A stretch of DNA of 64,000 bases from Paenibacillus algicola (GCF_005577435.1 NZ_CP040396.1:3600501-3664500), one strand, 5' to 3'; positions 35,818 to 44,689 are shown, counted from the stretch's first letter. The notes: a model not told the origin generated them from the sequence alone. Made by a program: numbers and translations.

Positions 35818-37926
35818 CTACTCCGCGACTTCCTGCGGATTTCCCTCTGCCGCTGCTGCTCCTTCTTCCTGCGGCTCTTCTGCCGCTTCACCTTCTCCCT
35901 CGGTCCCCTCCACTTTGGGATGCGGGGTGCCGTCCAGGCCATAAACCTCATCGTAGGCGTCAAAAATTTTGCGAGCGATAGGTGCAGCGCTGTAGGATCC
36001 GAAGCCGCCTTCCGGAACGATGACAGCCACCGCGAGCTTCGGCTTGTCTCTAGGGGCAAAGGCCACAAAGACACCGTTGTCTGTAAACTTAGCCTCGCCG
36101 TTCTCTTTTATGGACATCTCCGAGGTTCCTGTCTTGCGGGCAAAATCATAACCAAAGCCCTCAAAGGAGGAAAGCCCCTGCGTATTCATGCCTTTAATAA
36201 CTTCATCCCAGTGCTTATCCTCGAATTCGACGGTATTCAGTACCTGCCGCTTGAAGGTTTGAATGACCTGCCCGTCCTGATTCTCGATCTTCAGCGCTAT
36301 TTGCGGCTTGATGCGCTCTCCCTTATTAGCAATAGTAGCTGTATACTGTGCCAGCTGCAGCGTTGTATACCCTCCGGACTGTCCGAAGGAGGCGAAAGAC
36401 AGAGCCGCCATCGCACTGCCGGCCTGTTCGATGTTATCGTAATCGATCTTGCCAAGAAACTCTTTAGGCAGGCCGGACTGTGTGGAGACGCCCAGTCCAA
36501 ACTGCTTCATATAATTATCCCAGACCTCTATTCCCGAAGCGCCGTACTTATTAAACAGCTTCTCTCCGACCATATCAATCATGAAGGCGTTAGAAGACTT
36601 CTCGATAGCGACCGCTCCGTTAATCGAACCCAGCACCTTGCTAAGAGAGTTTCTGACCTTACGTTCATCCTTGCCGATTTGAGCATAGCCTTGATCGTAA
36701 TAATAATCGTTGGCAGCAAACAAGCCTTCTTGCAGGCCGATTAGTACACTGAGCGGCTTAATCGTAGAGCCTAGCCAAGGAACGGAATCCAGACCGTTCT
36801 TGGAACGCCCGCTGCCGTAAGGGGTAATAGTCCCGTTCTGGTAATGAGCTATCACATGGTCCCAGTCCTGGGTTCCGTCCTTCCATACATTCGGATCATA
36901 GTCAGGTATACTGGCCATGGCTACAATGTTTCCCGTATCGACTTCCATGGCCACAGCATAGCCTGTCTGGGCCTCCGGATGCGTCTCACCGGAGAACGGC
37001 GTCGTGCGAAGCCATTTTAACTGATCTACAATCGCCTGCTCCGCCTCCATTTGAATATCCTTATGGATGGTGGTGTACACATTATACCCCTTCTCCGGCG
37101 GCATCAGTGACGGCACACCGTCAATCATATTCTGGGGATTGATCGGTATGCTCATATAGCCGCTTTTGCCGCGGAGCGCATCCTGAAACATCAGCTCGAG
37201 TCCGTCGACACCGACGAGCTCGGATTCCATATAGGTGAGCCCTGGTTCCCGATCACTGTTCTTCTTGTCGATCGCTGCATATTTATCCAGGCTTTTCTGA
37301 CCACTGAACTTTTTGAGGTAGCCGACAGCCTGCACCGCAACCGTATCGGTGTCATAGTAGCGGACATTCTCCTCTACAATTTCCACCCCCGGAAATTGCT
37401 GCTTGTTCTCAATAAAGAACGCAACCTCTTTGTCCGTCAAGTCACCCTTGATACGGCGGGGCTCGTAACCATGCTGCCGGTTCGACTCCAGATCGAGCAG
37501 AGCGATGACCTCCTCCACCGTCAGCTTGGCATCCGGCTCGCCATGCTTGTTGAATGCCTCTACCATTTGTTCTGCGAACGCCTCGATTTCCGGACGATTC
37601 TTTTCTCCGGCAGGAGAGTTCTTGTTATAGTTTTTGAGGAGCGTGACGTACAGGGCATTGGATGGCTTGGAGTAAGCAATCGGCGTGCCGGCTGCATCCA
37701 GAATGCTGCCCCGGATCGGATTGAGCGGGTAATTTTTCGTTCGTCCCCCCGTCTCCTGCTGGGTCAGCTCCGGCCCCTCGACAAATTGTAAAAATGCAAG
37801 GCGTACAATGATGACGCTGAAAATAATAAAAGTGCTGAAGAAAAAAATGTTGATGCGCATGTTAAATTGACGCCCTGCATTTTCCTCTTCCTCTCTGCGC
37901 TTTGGGTCCCGTTTAAAAAGCCCCAC
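35818..37926 (-). CDS. Class B penicillin-binding protein (transpeptidase, PBP2 type)
   Basis: A 702-residue monofunctional transpeptidase that crosslinks peptidoglycan. Basic cytoplasmic tail, one membrane anchor (about 24-46), a dimerisation/pedestal domain (about 60-280), and the transpeptidase domain with STIK (about 387-390), SSN (about 444) and KTG (about 598). The end is a Glu/Ala/Gly-rich low-complexity tail of about 40 residues. Start by ribosome-binding site is the GTG at 37926; a GTG at 37938 lies inside the site. Last gene of an operon with a CvpA/transglutaminase fusion; resembles PbpA/PbpH of Bacillus. Confidence 0.93.
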   Translation of the reverse strand: MGLFKRDPKRREEEENAGRQFNMRINIFFFSTFIIFSVIIVRLAFLQFVEGPELTQQETGGRTKNYPLNPIRGSILDAAGTPIAYSKPSNALYVTLLKNYNKNSPAGEKNRPEIEAFAEQMVEAFNKHGEPDAKLTVEEVIALLDLESNRQHGYEPRRIKGDLTDKEVAFFIENKQQFPGVEIVEENVRYYDTDTVAVQAVGYLKKFSGQKSLDKYAAIDKKNSDREPGLTYMESELVGVDGLELMFQDALRGKSGYMSIPINPQNMIDGVPSLMPPEKGYNVYTTIHKDIQMEAEQAIVDQLKWLRTTPFSGETHPEAQTGYAVAMEVDTGNIVAMASIPDYDPNVWKDGTQDWDHVIAHYQNGTITPYGSGRSKNGLDSVPWLGSTIKPLSVLIGLQEGLFAANDYYYDQGYAQIGKDERKVRNSLSKVLGSINGAVAIEKSSNAFMIDMVGEKLFNKYGASGIEVWDNYMKQFGLGVSTQSGLPKEFLGKIDYDNIEQAGSAMAALSFASFGQSGGYTTLQLAQYTATIANKGERIKPQIALKIENQDGQVIQTFKRQVLNTVEFEDKHWDEVIKGMNTQGLSSFEGFGYDFARKTGTSEMSIKENGEAKFTDNGVFVAFAPRDKPKLAVAVIVPEGGFGSYSAAPIARKIFDAYDEVYGLDGTPHPKVEGTEGEGEAAEEPQEEGAAAAEGNPQEVAE

Positions 37927-37965
37927 CTTTGCTCTCACCCCTTTGTTTGCTGTAGCCTGTGTTCT

Positions 37966-39126
37966 TTAGAACACTTCCTCCTTGATATGCGTTTCGGAGA
38001 AACGCGGAGGGTTAAACCAATCTCCGCTCGGTGCCCAGGTTGGATCCAGCGGCACCCACTTGTCCTGCTCTGACAAATACACCTCGTTCCAGGCATGCGG
38101 GCCAAAGCCGCCTTCTCCGTTGTAGCCTCCCCCGGTCACTACGCGGACTTGTAGCTCCTGCGAACGGGCCATCATCGCGTAGAGGCGGGCATAGTCTATG
38201 CATACGCCCAGGCGCGTGTCATACGTATCCTGAGGGGTCTGCTCTTTCCAGATCCGCTGCTGTTCATACATCTCAACCTTATCATAATCATAGGATATTC
38301 TCGTGCCTACCCAGTCATAAATCATCCTGGCCTTCTCTTCATCCGTGACTGCGTCCTCAGTGATGTAAGCTGCCGTCTGTTCAATGCCTTCAGGGATAGC
38401 ATGATCGATGACCTCGTACTTCTTCTGCATAATACCGTTCAGCTCTTTCTGAACGGACTGCTTAAACACCGGAAGCTGACGCTGCACCAGGGAGCCGGAC
38501 AATGGCTCAATGACTGCCTGCGCACCTTGCTTATACAGCGGCGAAGCCTCTACATAGCGGCTGAACTCGCTGGCCGGGTTCAGGCTGACGCAAATAAATA
38601 ACAGGGCAATAATAATCATTCCGCGCGCCGCCCCCAGCAGGACCCCGATTAACGCTCCCGCCGAGCGGCTGATCAGGGAGGACGAGCCCTCTTTGTTGCG
38701 GGTGTTCTCTCTGCCTGATGACGACAAGCCTCCAATGGTTAAGGCTGCCAGCAGGCGCAGCAAAGATAGAATGATGCCGTAGCTTATGATGAACAGAACC
38801 GCAAACCGCAGCAGCGGAAAGCTCGCCAGAGAATGCACGGCTGTAAACCAGATCTGCTCCCAGAAGCTGAGCTCCCTTGCCGGCATGCGTTCAGCCAGAT
38901 CCTGCAGCCAGGCTGCGGCCTGAGGAGATACAGACAGGGTAAACAGAACCGAGATTCCCAGGCCCACGACACGCATTAGCGTATCTCCCAGAAAAAAAGC
39001 CAGCCTGCCTGCTGATCGCGACGCTCCCCGGTTCCAGCCCTGCACCAGAGAGAAGACAGCAATGAGCAGCAGCAAAATCGTAACGGCATTGCCTTCCCGC
39101 AGACTGTCACTCCAAGCCGAAAGCAT
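37966..39126 (-). CDS. CvpA-like membrane domain fused to transglutaminase-like domain
   Basis: A 386-residue protein. Residues about 10-190 form a multi-helix membrane region with the character of CvpA (VQGWNRGASRSAGRL near the start, GVLLGAARGMIIIALLF later). Residues about 265-370 are a transglutaminase-like/papain-fold domain with all three catalytic positions: Cys in RLGVCIDYA, His in GPHAWNEVY, Asp in PLDPTW. Such domains act as proteases, peptidases or crosslinking enzymes. It lies between a small membrane protein and a PBP in one direction with short gaps, suggesting a cell-wall role. Substrate unknown. Confidence 0.85.
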   Translation of the reverse strand: MLSAWSDSLREGNAVTILLLLIAVFSLVQGWNRGASRSAGRLAFFLGDTLMRVVGLGISVLFTLSVSPQAAAWLQDLAERMPARELSFWEQIWFTAVHSLASFPLLRFAVLFIISYGIILSLLRLLAALTIGGLSSSGRENTRNKEGSSSLISRSAGALIGVLLGAARGMIIIALLFICVSLNPASEFSRYVEASPLYKQGAQAVIEPLSGSLVQRQLPVFKQSVQKELNGIMQKKYEVIDHAIPEGIEQTAAYITEDAVTDEEKARMIYDWVGTRISYDYDKVEMYEQQRIWKEQTPQDTYDTRLGVCIDYARLYAMMARSQELQVRVVTGGGYNGEGGFGPHAWNEVYLSEQDKWVPLDPTWAPSGDWFNPPRFSETHIKEEVF

Positions 39127-39144
39127 ATCCTTCCTCCTTCTGCC

Positions 39145-39588
39145 TCATTCTGTGCTGTTTAATTTCGATTGAACGATGTACTCCTGGATGCTTTGATTCA
39201 CGTCCCAGGTTCCCACAGGCACTCCCCGAAAGGTCACCTCGACCTCATTTGCACCGCTTTCTCCCTTCAGCTCCAGATTCGGGGATTTGATGCTGTAGGT
39301 GCCGTCCTTGTTCGATGTATATTGTGCTTCCTTCGCTTCTTTCATCATCAGCGTCATGGCCTCGGCTTTGACCGTATCCACGGTCTCATTCTTGACCGTA
39401 CTCACGACCTCCCCGATTCGATCCAGCGATATTCCGCTGTAAATCAAGAGCCCGCCAGCAATCAAAATCACAAGCAGCCATTTCACCATGGTCTTGACTA
39501 CATTCACTACAATCAGAAGCACAATCAAGCCAATCGCAATAATTAGCCAGTTCTGCTCTAGAAATTCAAGCCACACTTGTGTATCCAA
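39145..39588 (-). CDS. Membrane-anchored protein of unknown function, first gene of PBP operon
   Basis: A 147-residue protein: two close transmembrane segments (about 13-30 and 32-52), then a soluble domain with an alpha-helical stretch (TVKAEAMTLMMKEAKEA) and a beta-rich end (YSIKSPNLELKG, EVEVTFRGV). I do not recognise the family. Start is TTG at 39588, eight bases after AGGAG; the frame is open upstream without a site. It ends 18 bases before the CvpA/transglutaminase gene, so likely acts with it and the PBP. Confidence 0.75.
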   Translation of the reverse strand: MDTQVWLEFLEQNWLIIAIGLIVLLIVVNVVKTMVKWLLVILIAGGLLIYSGISLDRIGEVVSTVKNETVDTVKAEAMTLMMKEAKEAQYTSNKDGTYSIKSPNLELKGESGANEVEVTFRGVPVGTWDVNQSIQEYIVQSKLNSTE

Positions 39589-39773
39589 CCCTCTCACTCC
39601 TATCGGTATGCCCGTAATCTTCCTATGAGCCGTACTTATGTTAGTATACATGATTGCCTCCCTCTCTGTCAGCCAGACACAGGGAACGGCGAGGGAGGCA
39701 TAAGCCTGGACATTTCCGCGTACAAGTAGTACAGCTTGGTTTTTTATTCCCTGCGGCTTGGAGGTGCCTCAAT

Positions 39774-40940
39774 GTGAAAACGGCCCTGTGGCTATATCTG
39801 TTTCTGTTCCTGGCTTATTTCGATCTTCATGCCCAGCATCCGGTGCTGACACCTTTTGCCCTGTCATTGCGAGCGGCACCGGCTTTCATCGGCTGGATGA
39901 TGGGCATTTATGCACTCACTCACCTGCCCGGCAACCTCTTGGCGGGCAGCCTGATTGATCGCCATGGCAGCCGGCGCTACATTATTTTCAGCTTGACGGC
40001 AGCGGGAATCATTCTTCTGTTTCAGGCTCATGTCCAGCTGCCCTGGCAGCTGCTGCTGCTGCGGTCGATCAGCGGCTTTGTGCTTGCTTTTCTGTCGCCA
40101 GCCTGTCTGGCACTCCTTGCCTCGTTATCCGTGAATCCCGTAACCCAGGGGAAATATATGTCCGGGCACGGGGTCGTCCATACGCTCGCCTCTGTGCTTT
40201 CTCCTGCTGCCGGGGCCATCATCGTCGCCCAAAGCGGATATAGCGGTACCTTCGTGGGTCTCGGGTGGCTGCTTATTTTTACAGGTGTAATCGCCTTTCT
40301 GACTGTGCCGCGTCCTGCCCGGCTCCCGACGAAAGCACGTCTACCGCAGAAAGTGACCGCAAAGGCCGAGCCGCTGCCGCAGGAAAGCTTTCCCTTCAGC
40401 CTCCGCCTGTACATGGTTCCATTTACCATTGCCTGCTGCCAGGGAATGCTCTTCTTTGAAATCTCGCTGCGTTCCGGCGGGCATGCCAGCATTCTGTCCA
40501 CCGGGATTTTATTCTCCGCCGTCAGCCTGGGCGCACTAGTGACACTCAGCATGCTGTTTCTGAACCAATATTCCCCCGGCAAAAGAGTGGCCGTCGCCAT
40601 GTTCATCCTGGCGCTTTGCTTCTACGCGCTGGCCGCCGCGCATACACTGCCGCTTATTGGCATCCTGCTAGTGCTGGGGATGGCCAAGGGACTTCTGTTC
40701 CCAGCCCTTTCCTCTCTGTTTATTGAACGCAGCGGAGGAGCAGCGCTTGGCAGGGTGTTCTCTTATCAATCCATTGCCATGTCGATTGGCTCCTTCGCAG
40801 GACCTGTGGCAGCCGGACAGCTCCGGGGACATACTTCTCCTTACTTTATAGCCTTTCTGCTGTTAATGGCTGCTTTGATCGGTTTATTAACCGGCAAACA
40901 GAATTCTGCCAAAGTCATGCCCTCGGGGATACAGCTGTAG
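39774..40940 (+). CDS. MFS transporter
   Basis: A 388-residue major facilitator protein with twelve predicted helices and the loop 2-3 motif GSLIDRHGSRR. A short polar linker (about 180-205, RLPTKARLPQK) joins the halves. It looks like a drug or metabolite efflux carrier; substrate unknown. Start is GTG at 39774, eight bases after GGAGGT; an ATG one base earlier is out of frame and hits a stop immediately. Confidence 0.88.
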   Translation: MKTALWLYLFLFLAYFDLHAQHPVLTPFALSLRAAPAFIGWMMGIYALTHLPGNLLAGSLIDRHGSRRYIIFSLTAAGIILLFQAHVQLPWQLLLLRSISGFVLAFLSPACLALLASLSVNPVTQGKYMSGHGVVHTLASVLSPAAGAIIVAQSGYSGTFVGLGWLLIFTGVIAFLTVPRPARLPTKARLPQKVTAKAEPLPQESFPFSLRLYMVPFTIACCQGMLFFEISLRSGGHASILSTGILFSAVSLGALVTLSMLFLNQYSPGKRVAVAMFILALCFYALAAAHTLPLIGILLVLGMAKGLLFPALSSLFIERSGGAALGRVFSYQSIAMSIGSFAGPVAAGQLRGHTSPYFIAFLLLMAALIGLLTGKQNSAKVMPSGIQL

Positions 40941-41054
40941 CTTCTTCTTGCTTTATTAGGCTGGAGCACAGTCGCCTCAGCGCCTTGTTCATACTATAAA
41001 GTACAGCTCATAACTACTACCATGATTACGAACCGAATGAAGGGGTGAAACAAA

Positions 41055-41168
41055 ATGAGTCACGTCAACAAAGCAGCTGCTTATTGCGGCGGTGTCGGTA
41101 CTTCTGTCGGCATGATCCTGGTGCTCTACATCCTCTTGGTCATCATCTTGAGCGGTCTGTTCTACTAA
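41055..41168 (+). CDS. YjcZ-like small sporulation membrane peptide
   Basis: A 37-residue peptide: short polar head with a Cys-Gly-Gly (AAYCGGVG), then one hydrophobic helix ILVLYILLVIILSGLF. This is the layout of the YjcZ family of spore peptides in Bacillales. AAGGGGTG precedes the ATG at good spacing. A CATACTATA about 60 bases upstream fits the sigma-K -10 pattern but I see no -35. Family call moderate; a real gene is likely. Confidence 0.65.
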   Translation: MSHVNKAAAYCGGVGTSVGMILVLYILLVIILSGLFY

Positions 41169-41228
41169 GCTGATCCTAAGCTTTATGGAGGCCTCTGCTT
41201 CATCAACAGAACGGTAGTCATGCTTTGC

Positions 41229-41269
41229 AGGCTGTCCCCCTGGGGGCAGCCTTTCATGCTGCCTTTTTT
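41229..41269 (+). terminator. Two overlapping hairpins with terminator
   Basis: Hairpin 1: AGGCTGTCCCCC with GGGGGCAGCCT (41229-41252). Hairpin 2: GGCAGC-CTTTCAT-GCTGCC then TTTTTT (41245-41269), a typical terminator. They share GGCAGC and cannot form together. Confidence 0.75.
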
Positions 41270-41371
41270 GCATTAAAAACAGGCAGAACGTTACAATATA
41301 CATATATCGTTCATTTCCCGGGGAATGTGTGTTTCCATTTTCTTGCCAAATAATCATTGGAGGTGGATGCC

Positions 41372-41752
41372 TTGCCGATTTTCATTATTGTAGAGGGGAA
41401 GAACGACCGGAGCCGGCTTCGCCGCCTTCTGACACCGGAGATTGAAATTGTATGCACCTTTGGCACCCTGAATACAACCAGGCTTGAAACCCTTCACAAG
41501 CAAATTCGTCATGAGGACGTATACCTGTTTATGGATAATGACAGCTCCGGCAAAAAAATTCGCGGCATACTTAGGGATTCCTTCCCCGATGCTGAGCATA
41601 TTTATACCCGCAGAGGTTATGCCGGTGTAGAGGGGACTCCCGATGAGTACCTGGTTGCCCAGCTGGAGAAGGCGGGTCTTGAAGAGTATATTGTATATCC
41701 TCCCGAGATGCTGCCCGGTAATTCGTGGGACAGCCAGCATGATTCCCATTAA
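41372..41752 (+). CDS. Small Toprim-domain protein (YusF-like)
   Basis: A 126-residue stand-alone Toprim fold: IIVEGKND (Glu8) and FMDNDSSG (Asp55, Asp57), the metal-binding positions of primase/topoisomerase/RNase M5-type enzymes. It resembles RNase M5 N-terminal halves and B. subtilis YusF, function unknown. Start is TTG at 41372, seven bases after GGAGGT. An equally long antisense frame covers the same stretch but has no family match. Confidence 0.85.
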   Translation: MPIFIIVEGKNDRSRLRRLLTPEIEIVCTFGTLNTTRLETLHKQIRHEDVYLFMDNDSSGKKIRGILRDSFPDAEHIYTRRGYAGVEGTPDEYLVAQLEKAGLEEYIVYPPEMLPGNSWDSQHDSH

Positions 41753-41755
41753 GAG

Positions 41756-41789
41756 AAAAAGGACGATCCTCTAAAGGAACCGTCCTTTT
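41756..41789. terminator. Bidirectional terminator between Toprim gene and sco
   Basis: AAAAGGACG pairs with CGTCCTTTT, with ATCC/GGA inside; A-run on one side, T-run on the other, so it works both ways. Confidence 0.9.
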
Positions 41790-41794
41790 ATCAT

Positions 41795-42418
41795 TTATTG
41801 AACGAGGCTCTTGAGATCCTTAACGATGTCCTCCACCTTGACCTGCATAGGATCAGTGGCGTCGTACAGCTTGCGGATATTGTGATCTCCATCGACCAGA
41901 GCAATGCGGTTACCATGAGAAAAATTACTCGTTTCGTTCCCGATTAACGGTATTTTGAACGAGCCCTGCATCAGATCCCGCGTTTCCTCCTGGTCGCCGC
42001 GCAGGAAATACCAGCCACTGTAATCAGCGAAGAACTGATCACCGAAGGCTTTGATTTTTTCGGGGGTATCGGTCTCGGGATCGAAGGAGAAGGACAGAAT
42101 TGCAGCTTTCTCTCCAAACAAGCCCTCCTCCTTCTTCAGCTCATTCTGAACCTGAGATAACACCATGGTGGTTGGGGGACATACGTCCGGGCAGCTGGTG
42201 AAGTAAAAATACATCAGCCTCACCTTACCCTTCGTATCATCCAGCGTCACCGTCGATCCGTCCACATTCTCCATCTGGAAGTCGGCTACCTGCCCCATCA
42301 CCGGCAGCTTGCTTTTTCCAATACCTAGAGTACTGAACAATAAAGCCCCTGCCGCAATTAGACAGACAGCTAGAATAAGCCAGGTCCATTTATATTTCTG
42401 AAGCAAATTCGACATCAT
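41795..42418 (-). CDS. SCO1/SenC family copper protein
   Basis: A 207-residue membrane-anchored thioredoxin-fold protein (anchor about 11-31) that delivers copper to, or maintains thiols of, the CuA site of cytochrome c oxidase. Ligands Cys76 and Cys80 (TSCPDVC) and His168 (FSHGN) are all present. Two adjacent ATGs follow AAGGAGAG; either could start it. Stand-alone; fits with ctaA in the same window. Confidence 0.94.
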   Translation of the reverse strand: MMSNLLQKYKWTWLILAVCLIAAGALLFSTLGIGKSKLPVMGQVADFQMENVDGSTVTLDDTKGKVRLMYFYFTSCPDVCPPTTMVLSQVQNELKKEEGLFGEKAAILSFSFDPETDTPEKIKAFGDQFFADYSGWYFLRGDQEETRDLMQGSFKIPLIGNETSNFSHGNRIALVDGDHNIRKLYDATDPMQVKVEDIVKDLKSLVQ

Positions 42419-42615
42419 GTGCTCTCCTTAATAGTTAAAGTGACAATATGTACGGATTAAAGTGTACCATAACGGAGGCAGCCTGTGGCAGGAAAAACAG
42501 TCCGGCGGACAAACTTCCTATGACAATTTCGTGACATCTTTTATACGCTTTCGTCCTTGACGGAACGTTTCTATTACGGCACAATTTGTCTAGGCAGCCC
42601 AATTTAGCGGGCAGC

Positions 42616-42642
42616 AAAAAACCCGAAGCGTGACGCTTCGGG
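42616..42642 (-). terminator. Terminator after SASP gene (minus strand)
   Basis: CCCGAAGCG and CGCTTCGGG around a 3-base loop, then six T on the minus strand. Confidence 0.93.
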
Positions 42643-42666
42643 CGGTATGCACAAGTCCTGATAAAG

Positions 42667-42891
42667 TTACTGACTGCTGCGTCCGGAAAGCGATTGCTCT
42701 GCCAATTGGACGAGGCGCTTGGTGATATATCCTCCCAAAGAACCAGTCTCACGGGATGTGTAATGACCCATGTAGCCGTCTTGTGGAATTGTGACGCCCA
42801 GCTCTTGCGCGGCCTCCATCTTCAGCTGCTGCAAGGCTGCGCTCGCTTGGGGAACAACCAGATTATTACTGCGGGATCCTCTTTGTGCCAT
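42667..42891 (-). CDS. Alpha/beta-type small acid-soluble spore protein
   Basis: A 74-residue SASP that coats and protects spore DNA and is degraded by Gpr at germination. Both family blocks are present: AALQQLKMEAAQELGV (holding the Gpr cleavage region) and GSLGGYITKRLVQLAEQ. The ATG follows GGGAG; a second in-frame ATG three codons earlier is too close to it. A sigma-G-like promoter lies 54 bases upstream and a terminator follows. A paralogue is at 44444. Confidence 0.96.
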   Translation of the reverse strand: MAQRGSRSNNLVVPQASAALQQLKMEAAQELGVTIPQDGYMGHYTSRETGSLGGYITKRLVQLAEQSLSGRSSQ

Positions 42892-42944
42892 GTTGTACAT
42901 ATCTCCCTTCAATGATGTCTGTGTCTTTTGCAAGCTTGCAAGCT

Positions 42945-42974
42945 TATTATGTCTCGCTCTTCGCAGCATTATAC
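42945..42974 (-). promoter_or_regulatory. Sigma-G-type promoter
   Basis: On the minus strand GTATAA, 17 bases, CATAATA: fits the forespore consensus (GHATRA and CATXHTA) exactly. Confidence 0.8.
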
Positions 42975-43013
42975 GGGAAATTCACATTATTATTTATAGG
43001 GAGGTCATAGGAT

Positions 43014-43190
43014 ATGGGAAAGGGATTGTCGCTGTGGTTTGCATCTTCCTCCATCGTTCTGATGGCTGCCGCCTCCATTATGCTCAGTCATAATATATGG
43101 GCTGCACTAGGCTTAGGGGTGCTGACCATCCTGAACATTGGATGGGGCTTTATCGTCAAAGCAAGATTGCGCCGGTCCGGCAAAGAGTAA
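43014..43190 (+). CDS. Small two-helix membrane protein (possibly DUF5325/YlaF-like)
   Basis: A 58-residue protein with two transmembrane segments (about 5-24 and 28-48) and a basic tail (KARLRRSGKE). GGGAGG stands nine bases before the ATG. The size and the G-F-x-x-KARLR end recall the DUF5325/YlaF family of Bacillales, but I hold this loosely. It lies about 40 bases after the start of the opposite-strand SASP promoter. Confidence 0.65.
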   Translation: MGKGLSLWFASSSIVLMAAASIMLSHNIWAALGLGVLTILNIGWGFIVKARLRRSGKE

Positions 43191-43295
43191 TCCTCCAGCC
43201 GTGCATTTGGGCTTCCGCCATTTCTAACGAATCTGTTATGATGGAACAATGATGAATATAATGAGCAAGAAACCATGTGGTGAAGGAGCATCGAT

Positions 43296-44276
43296 ATGAA
43301 TCAGGTGACCAAGGGTCAGTGGAATGATTATGATACCTATACTCTTAACAGCGGCAGTCTCGAGGTTACAATTCTGCCCAGACTCGGAAACAATGTGATC
43401 GGAATCAATGACCTGCACGAAGAGCGCCAGATTATTCGCAGACCTGACGAAAGCGAGCTGGCATTTTATCTGCAAAAACCTTACCATTTCGGCATGCCCC
43501 TGCTGATTCCGCCCGGAAGAATATCCAAAGGACGCTTCCAATATGCCGGGCAGGATTATCAGTTTGATCAGAATACAGTCAACGATAATCATATACATGG
43601 CCTGCACCGGACTCAGGCCTGGTGCGTCAGTGATATTGAGGAAGACGAGGAAGGCTGCTCCGTGACAACAGAGCTTCATACCAGCGATGACCCTCATTGG
43701 CTGCAGCAGCTCCCGGAGCCCCTGAAGCTGCAAATGGTGTTTCATCTTCAAGGAACGACGCTGCAGCAGCGGCTACGCGTGAGCAATCTGGGAACTTCAC
43801 CGGTTCCTTTCGGAATGGGATATCATACGTGGTTTCTGCTGGACGGAAGCCCCCAGAACTGGCAGCTAAGGCTTCCGGTAGATCATATTTGCGAGCTGGA
43901 TGAAGAGCAGGTTCCCACCGGCGGCACCGTCCCCCTTCATGAGCTTGCCGAGTTACAACATGGAATGAGCCTTGCCGGCTCGAATCTGGATACGATATTC
44001 AAGCTTCAGGAGAATCAGCCTGCTGAAGCTGTTCTTACCCGAAATGACGGGTATACGCTTCACTACTCTGGAGATTCGTCCTTATTCAAGCACTGGGTGC
44101 TGTATACGAAGGGCGAAGCGCAGGACTTCTTATGTATAGAGCCCTATACGTGGCTGCCTAATGCACCGAACCTGCCACTGAGCAAGGAAGAGACAGGCCT
44201 GATTGAGCTTCTTCCCGGCTCTTCGGTAGAGCTCGTAACCACGCTTCAGATCCGCCGCCCGGAATCCTCTTCATAG
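43296..44276 (+). CDS. Aldose 1-epimerase family protein
   Basis: A 326-residue galactose-mutarotase-like beta-sandwich protein that interconverts sugar anomers. Conserved pieces: GMPLLIPPGRI, DNHIHGLHR (catalytic His region), GMGYHTWF (second His) and CIEPYTWLPNA (catalytic Glu). AAGGAG precedes the ATG. No sugar operon surrounds it, so the substrate is uncertain. Terminator follows. Confidence 0.92.
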   Translation: MNQVTKGQWNDYDTYTLNSGSLEVTILPRLGNNVIGINDLHEERQIIRRPDESELAFYLQKPYHFGMPLLIPPGRISKGRFQYAGQDYQFDQNTVNDNHIHGLHRTQAWCVSDIEEDEEGCSVTTELHTSDDPHWLQQLPEPLKLQMVFHLQGTTLQQRLRVSNLGTSPVPFGMGYHTWFLLDGSPQNWQLRLPVDHICELDEEQVPTGGTVPLHELAELQHGMSLAGSNLDTIFKLQENQPAEAVLTRNDGYTLHYSGDSSLFKHWVLYTKGEAQDFLCIEPYTWLPNAPNLPLSKEETGLIELLPGSSVELVTTLQIRRPESSS

Positions 44277-44297
44277 TCTGAAGCTTTTCAACGATTT

Positions 44298-44339
44298 AGC
44301 TGTCCTTGCGGTCTCACACTCGCGTAGGGCAGCTTTTTT
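44298..44339 (+). terminator. Terminator after aldose epimerase gene
   Basis: AGCTGTCCT..GCG pairs with CGC..AGGGCAGCT, followed by TTTTTTG. Confidence 0.88.
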
Positions 44340-44383
44340 GATGAAACGGCTAATATTACCAGACTTCTGGTTCTCTCTATAGC

Positions 44384-44413
44384 GCATGAGAAGCAGGACT
44401 TTCAACCATAATA
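44384..44413 (+). promoter_or_regulatory. Sigma-G-type promoter
   Basis: GCATGA, 17 bases, CATAATA: exact fit to GHATRA and CATXHTA, 31 bases before the SASP start. Confidence 0.82.
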
Positions 44414-44443
44414 TCCTCATCAGCAATGAAGGAGGTGACAGAG

Positions 44444-44689
44444 ATGGGCATGGGTCAAAACGGACAAGGTCGCCGTAACAGAAGCTCGAACAACCTGGTT
44501 GTTCCTCAAGCTAATGCGGGTCTGCAGCAAATGAAATATGAGGCTGCACAAGAACTGGGCGTAAGTATTCCTCAAGACGGTTACATGGGTCATTACACTT
44601 CCCGTGAAACCGGTTCTTTGGGAGGATACATCACAAAGCGTCTGGTACAAATGGCAGAGCAGCAATTGTCGGGTCGTTCTAACTCGTAA
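44444..44689 (+). CDS. Alpha/beta-type small acid-soluble spore protein (paralogue)
   Basis: An 81-residue SASP very like the one at 42667, from NNLVVPQA through GGYITKRLVQ, but with a longer Gly/Arg/Gln-rich head. AAGGAGGTGACAGAG leads to the ATG at 44444. Sigma-G-like promoter upstream, terminator downstream. Expressed in the forespore by inference. Confidence 0.97.
   Translation: MGMGQNGQGRRNRSSNNLVVPQANAGLQQMKYEAAQELGVSIPQDGYMGHYTSRETGSLGGYITKRLVQMAEQQLSGRSNS

Noticed and set aside
41354..41749. Full-length antisense frame over the Toprim gene
   Set aside because: Same length as the plus-strand gene, but no family match and no ribosome-binding site; the plus-strand frame has the Toprim motifs and a GGAGGT site.
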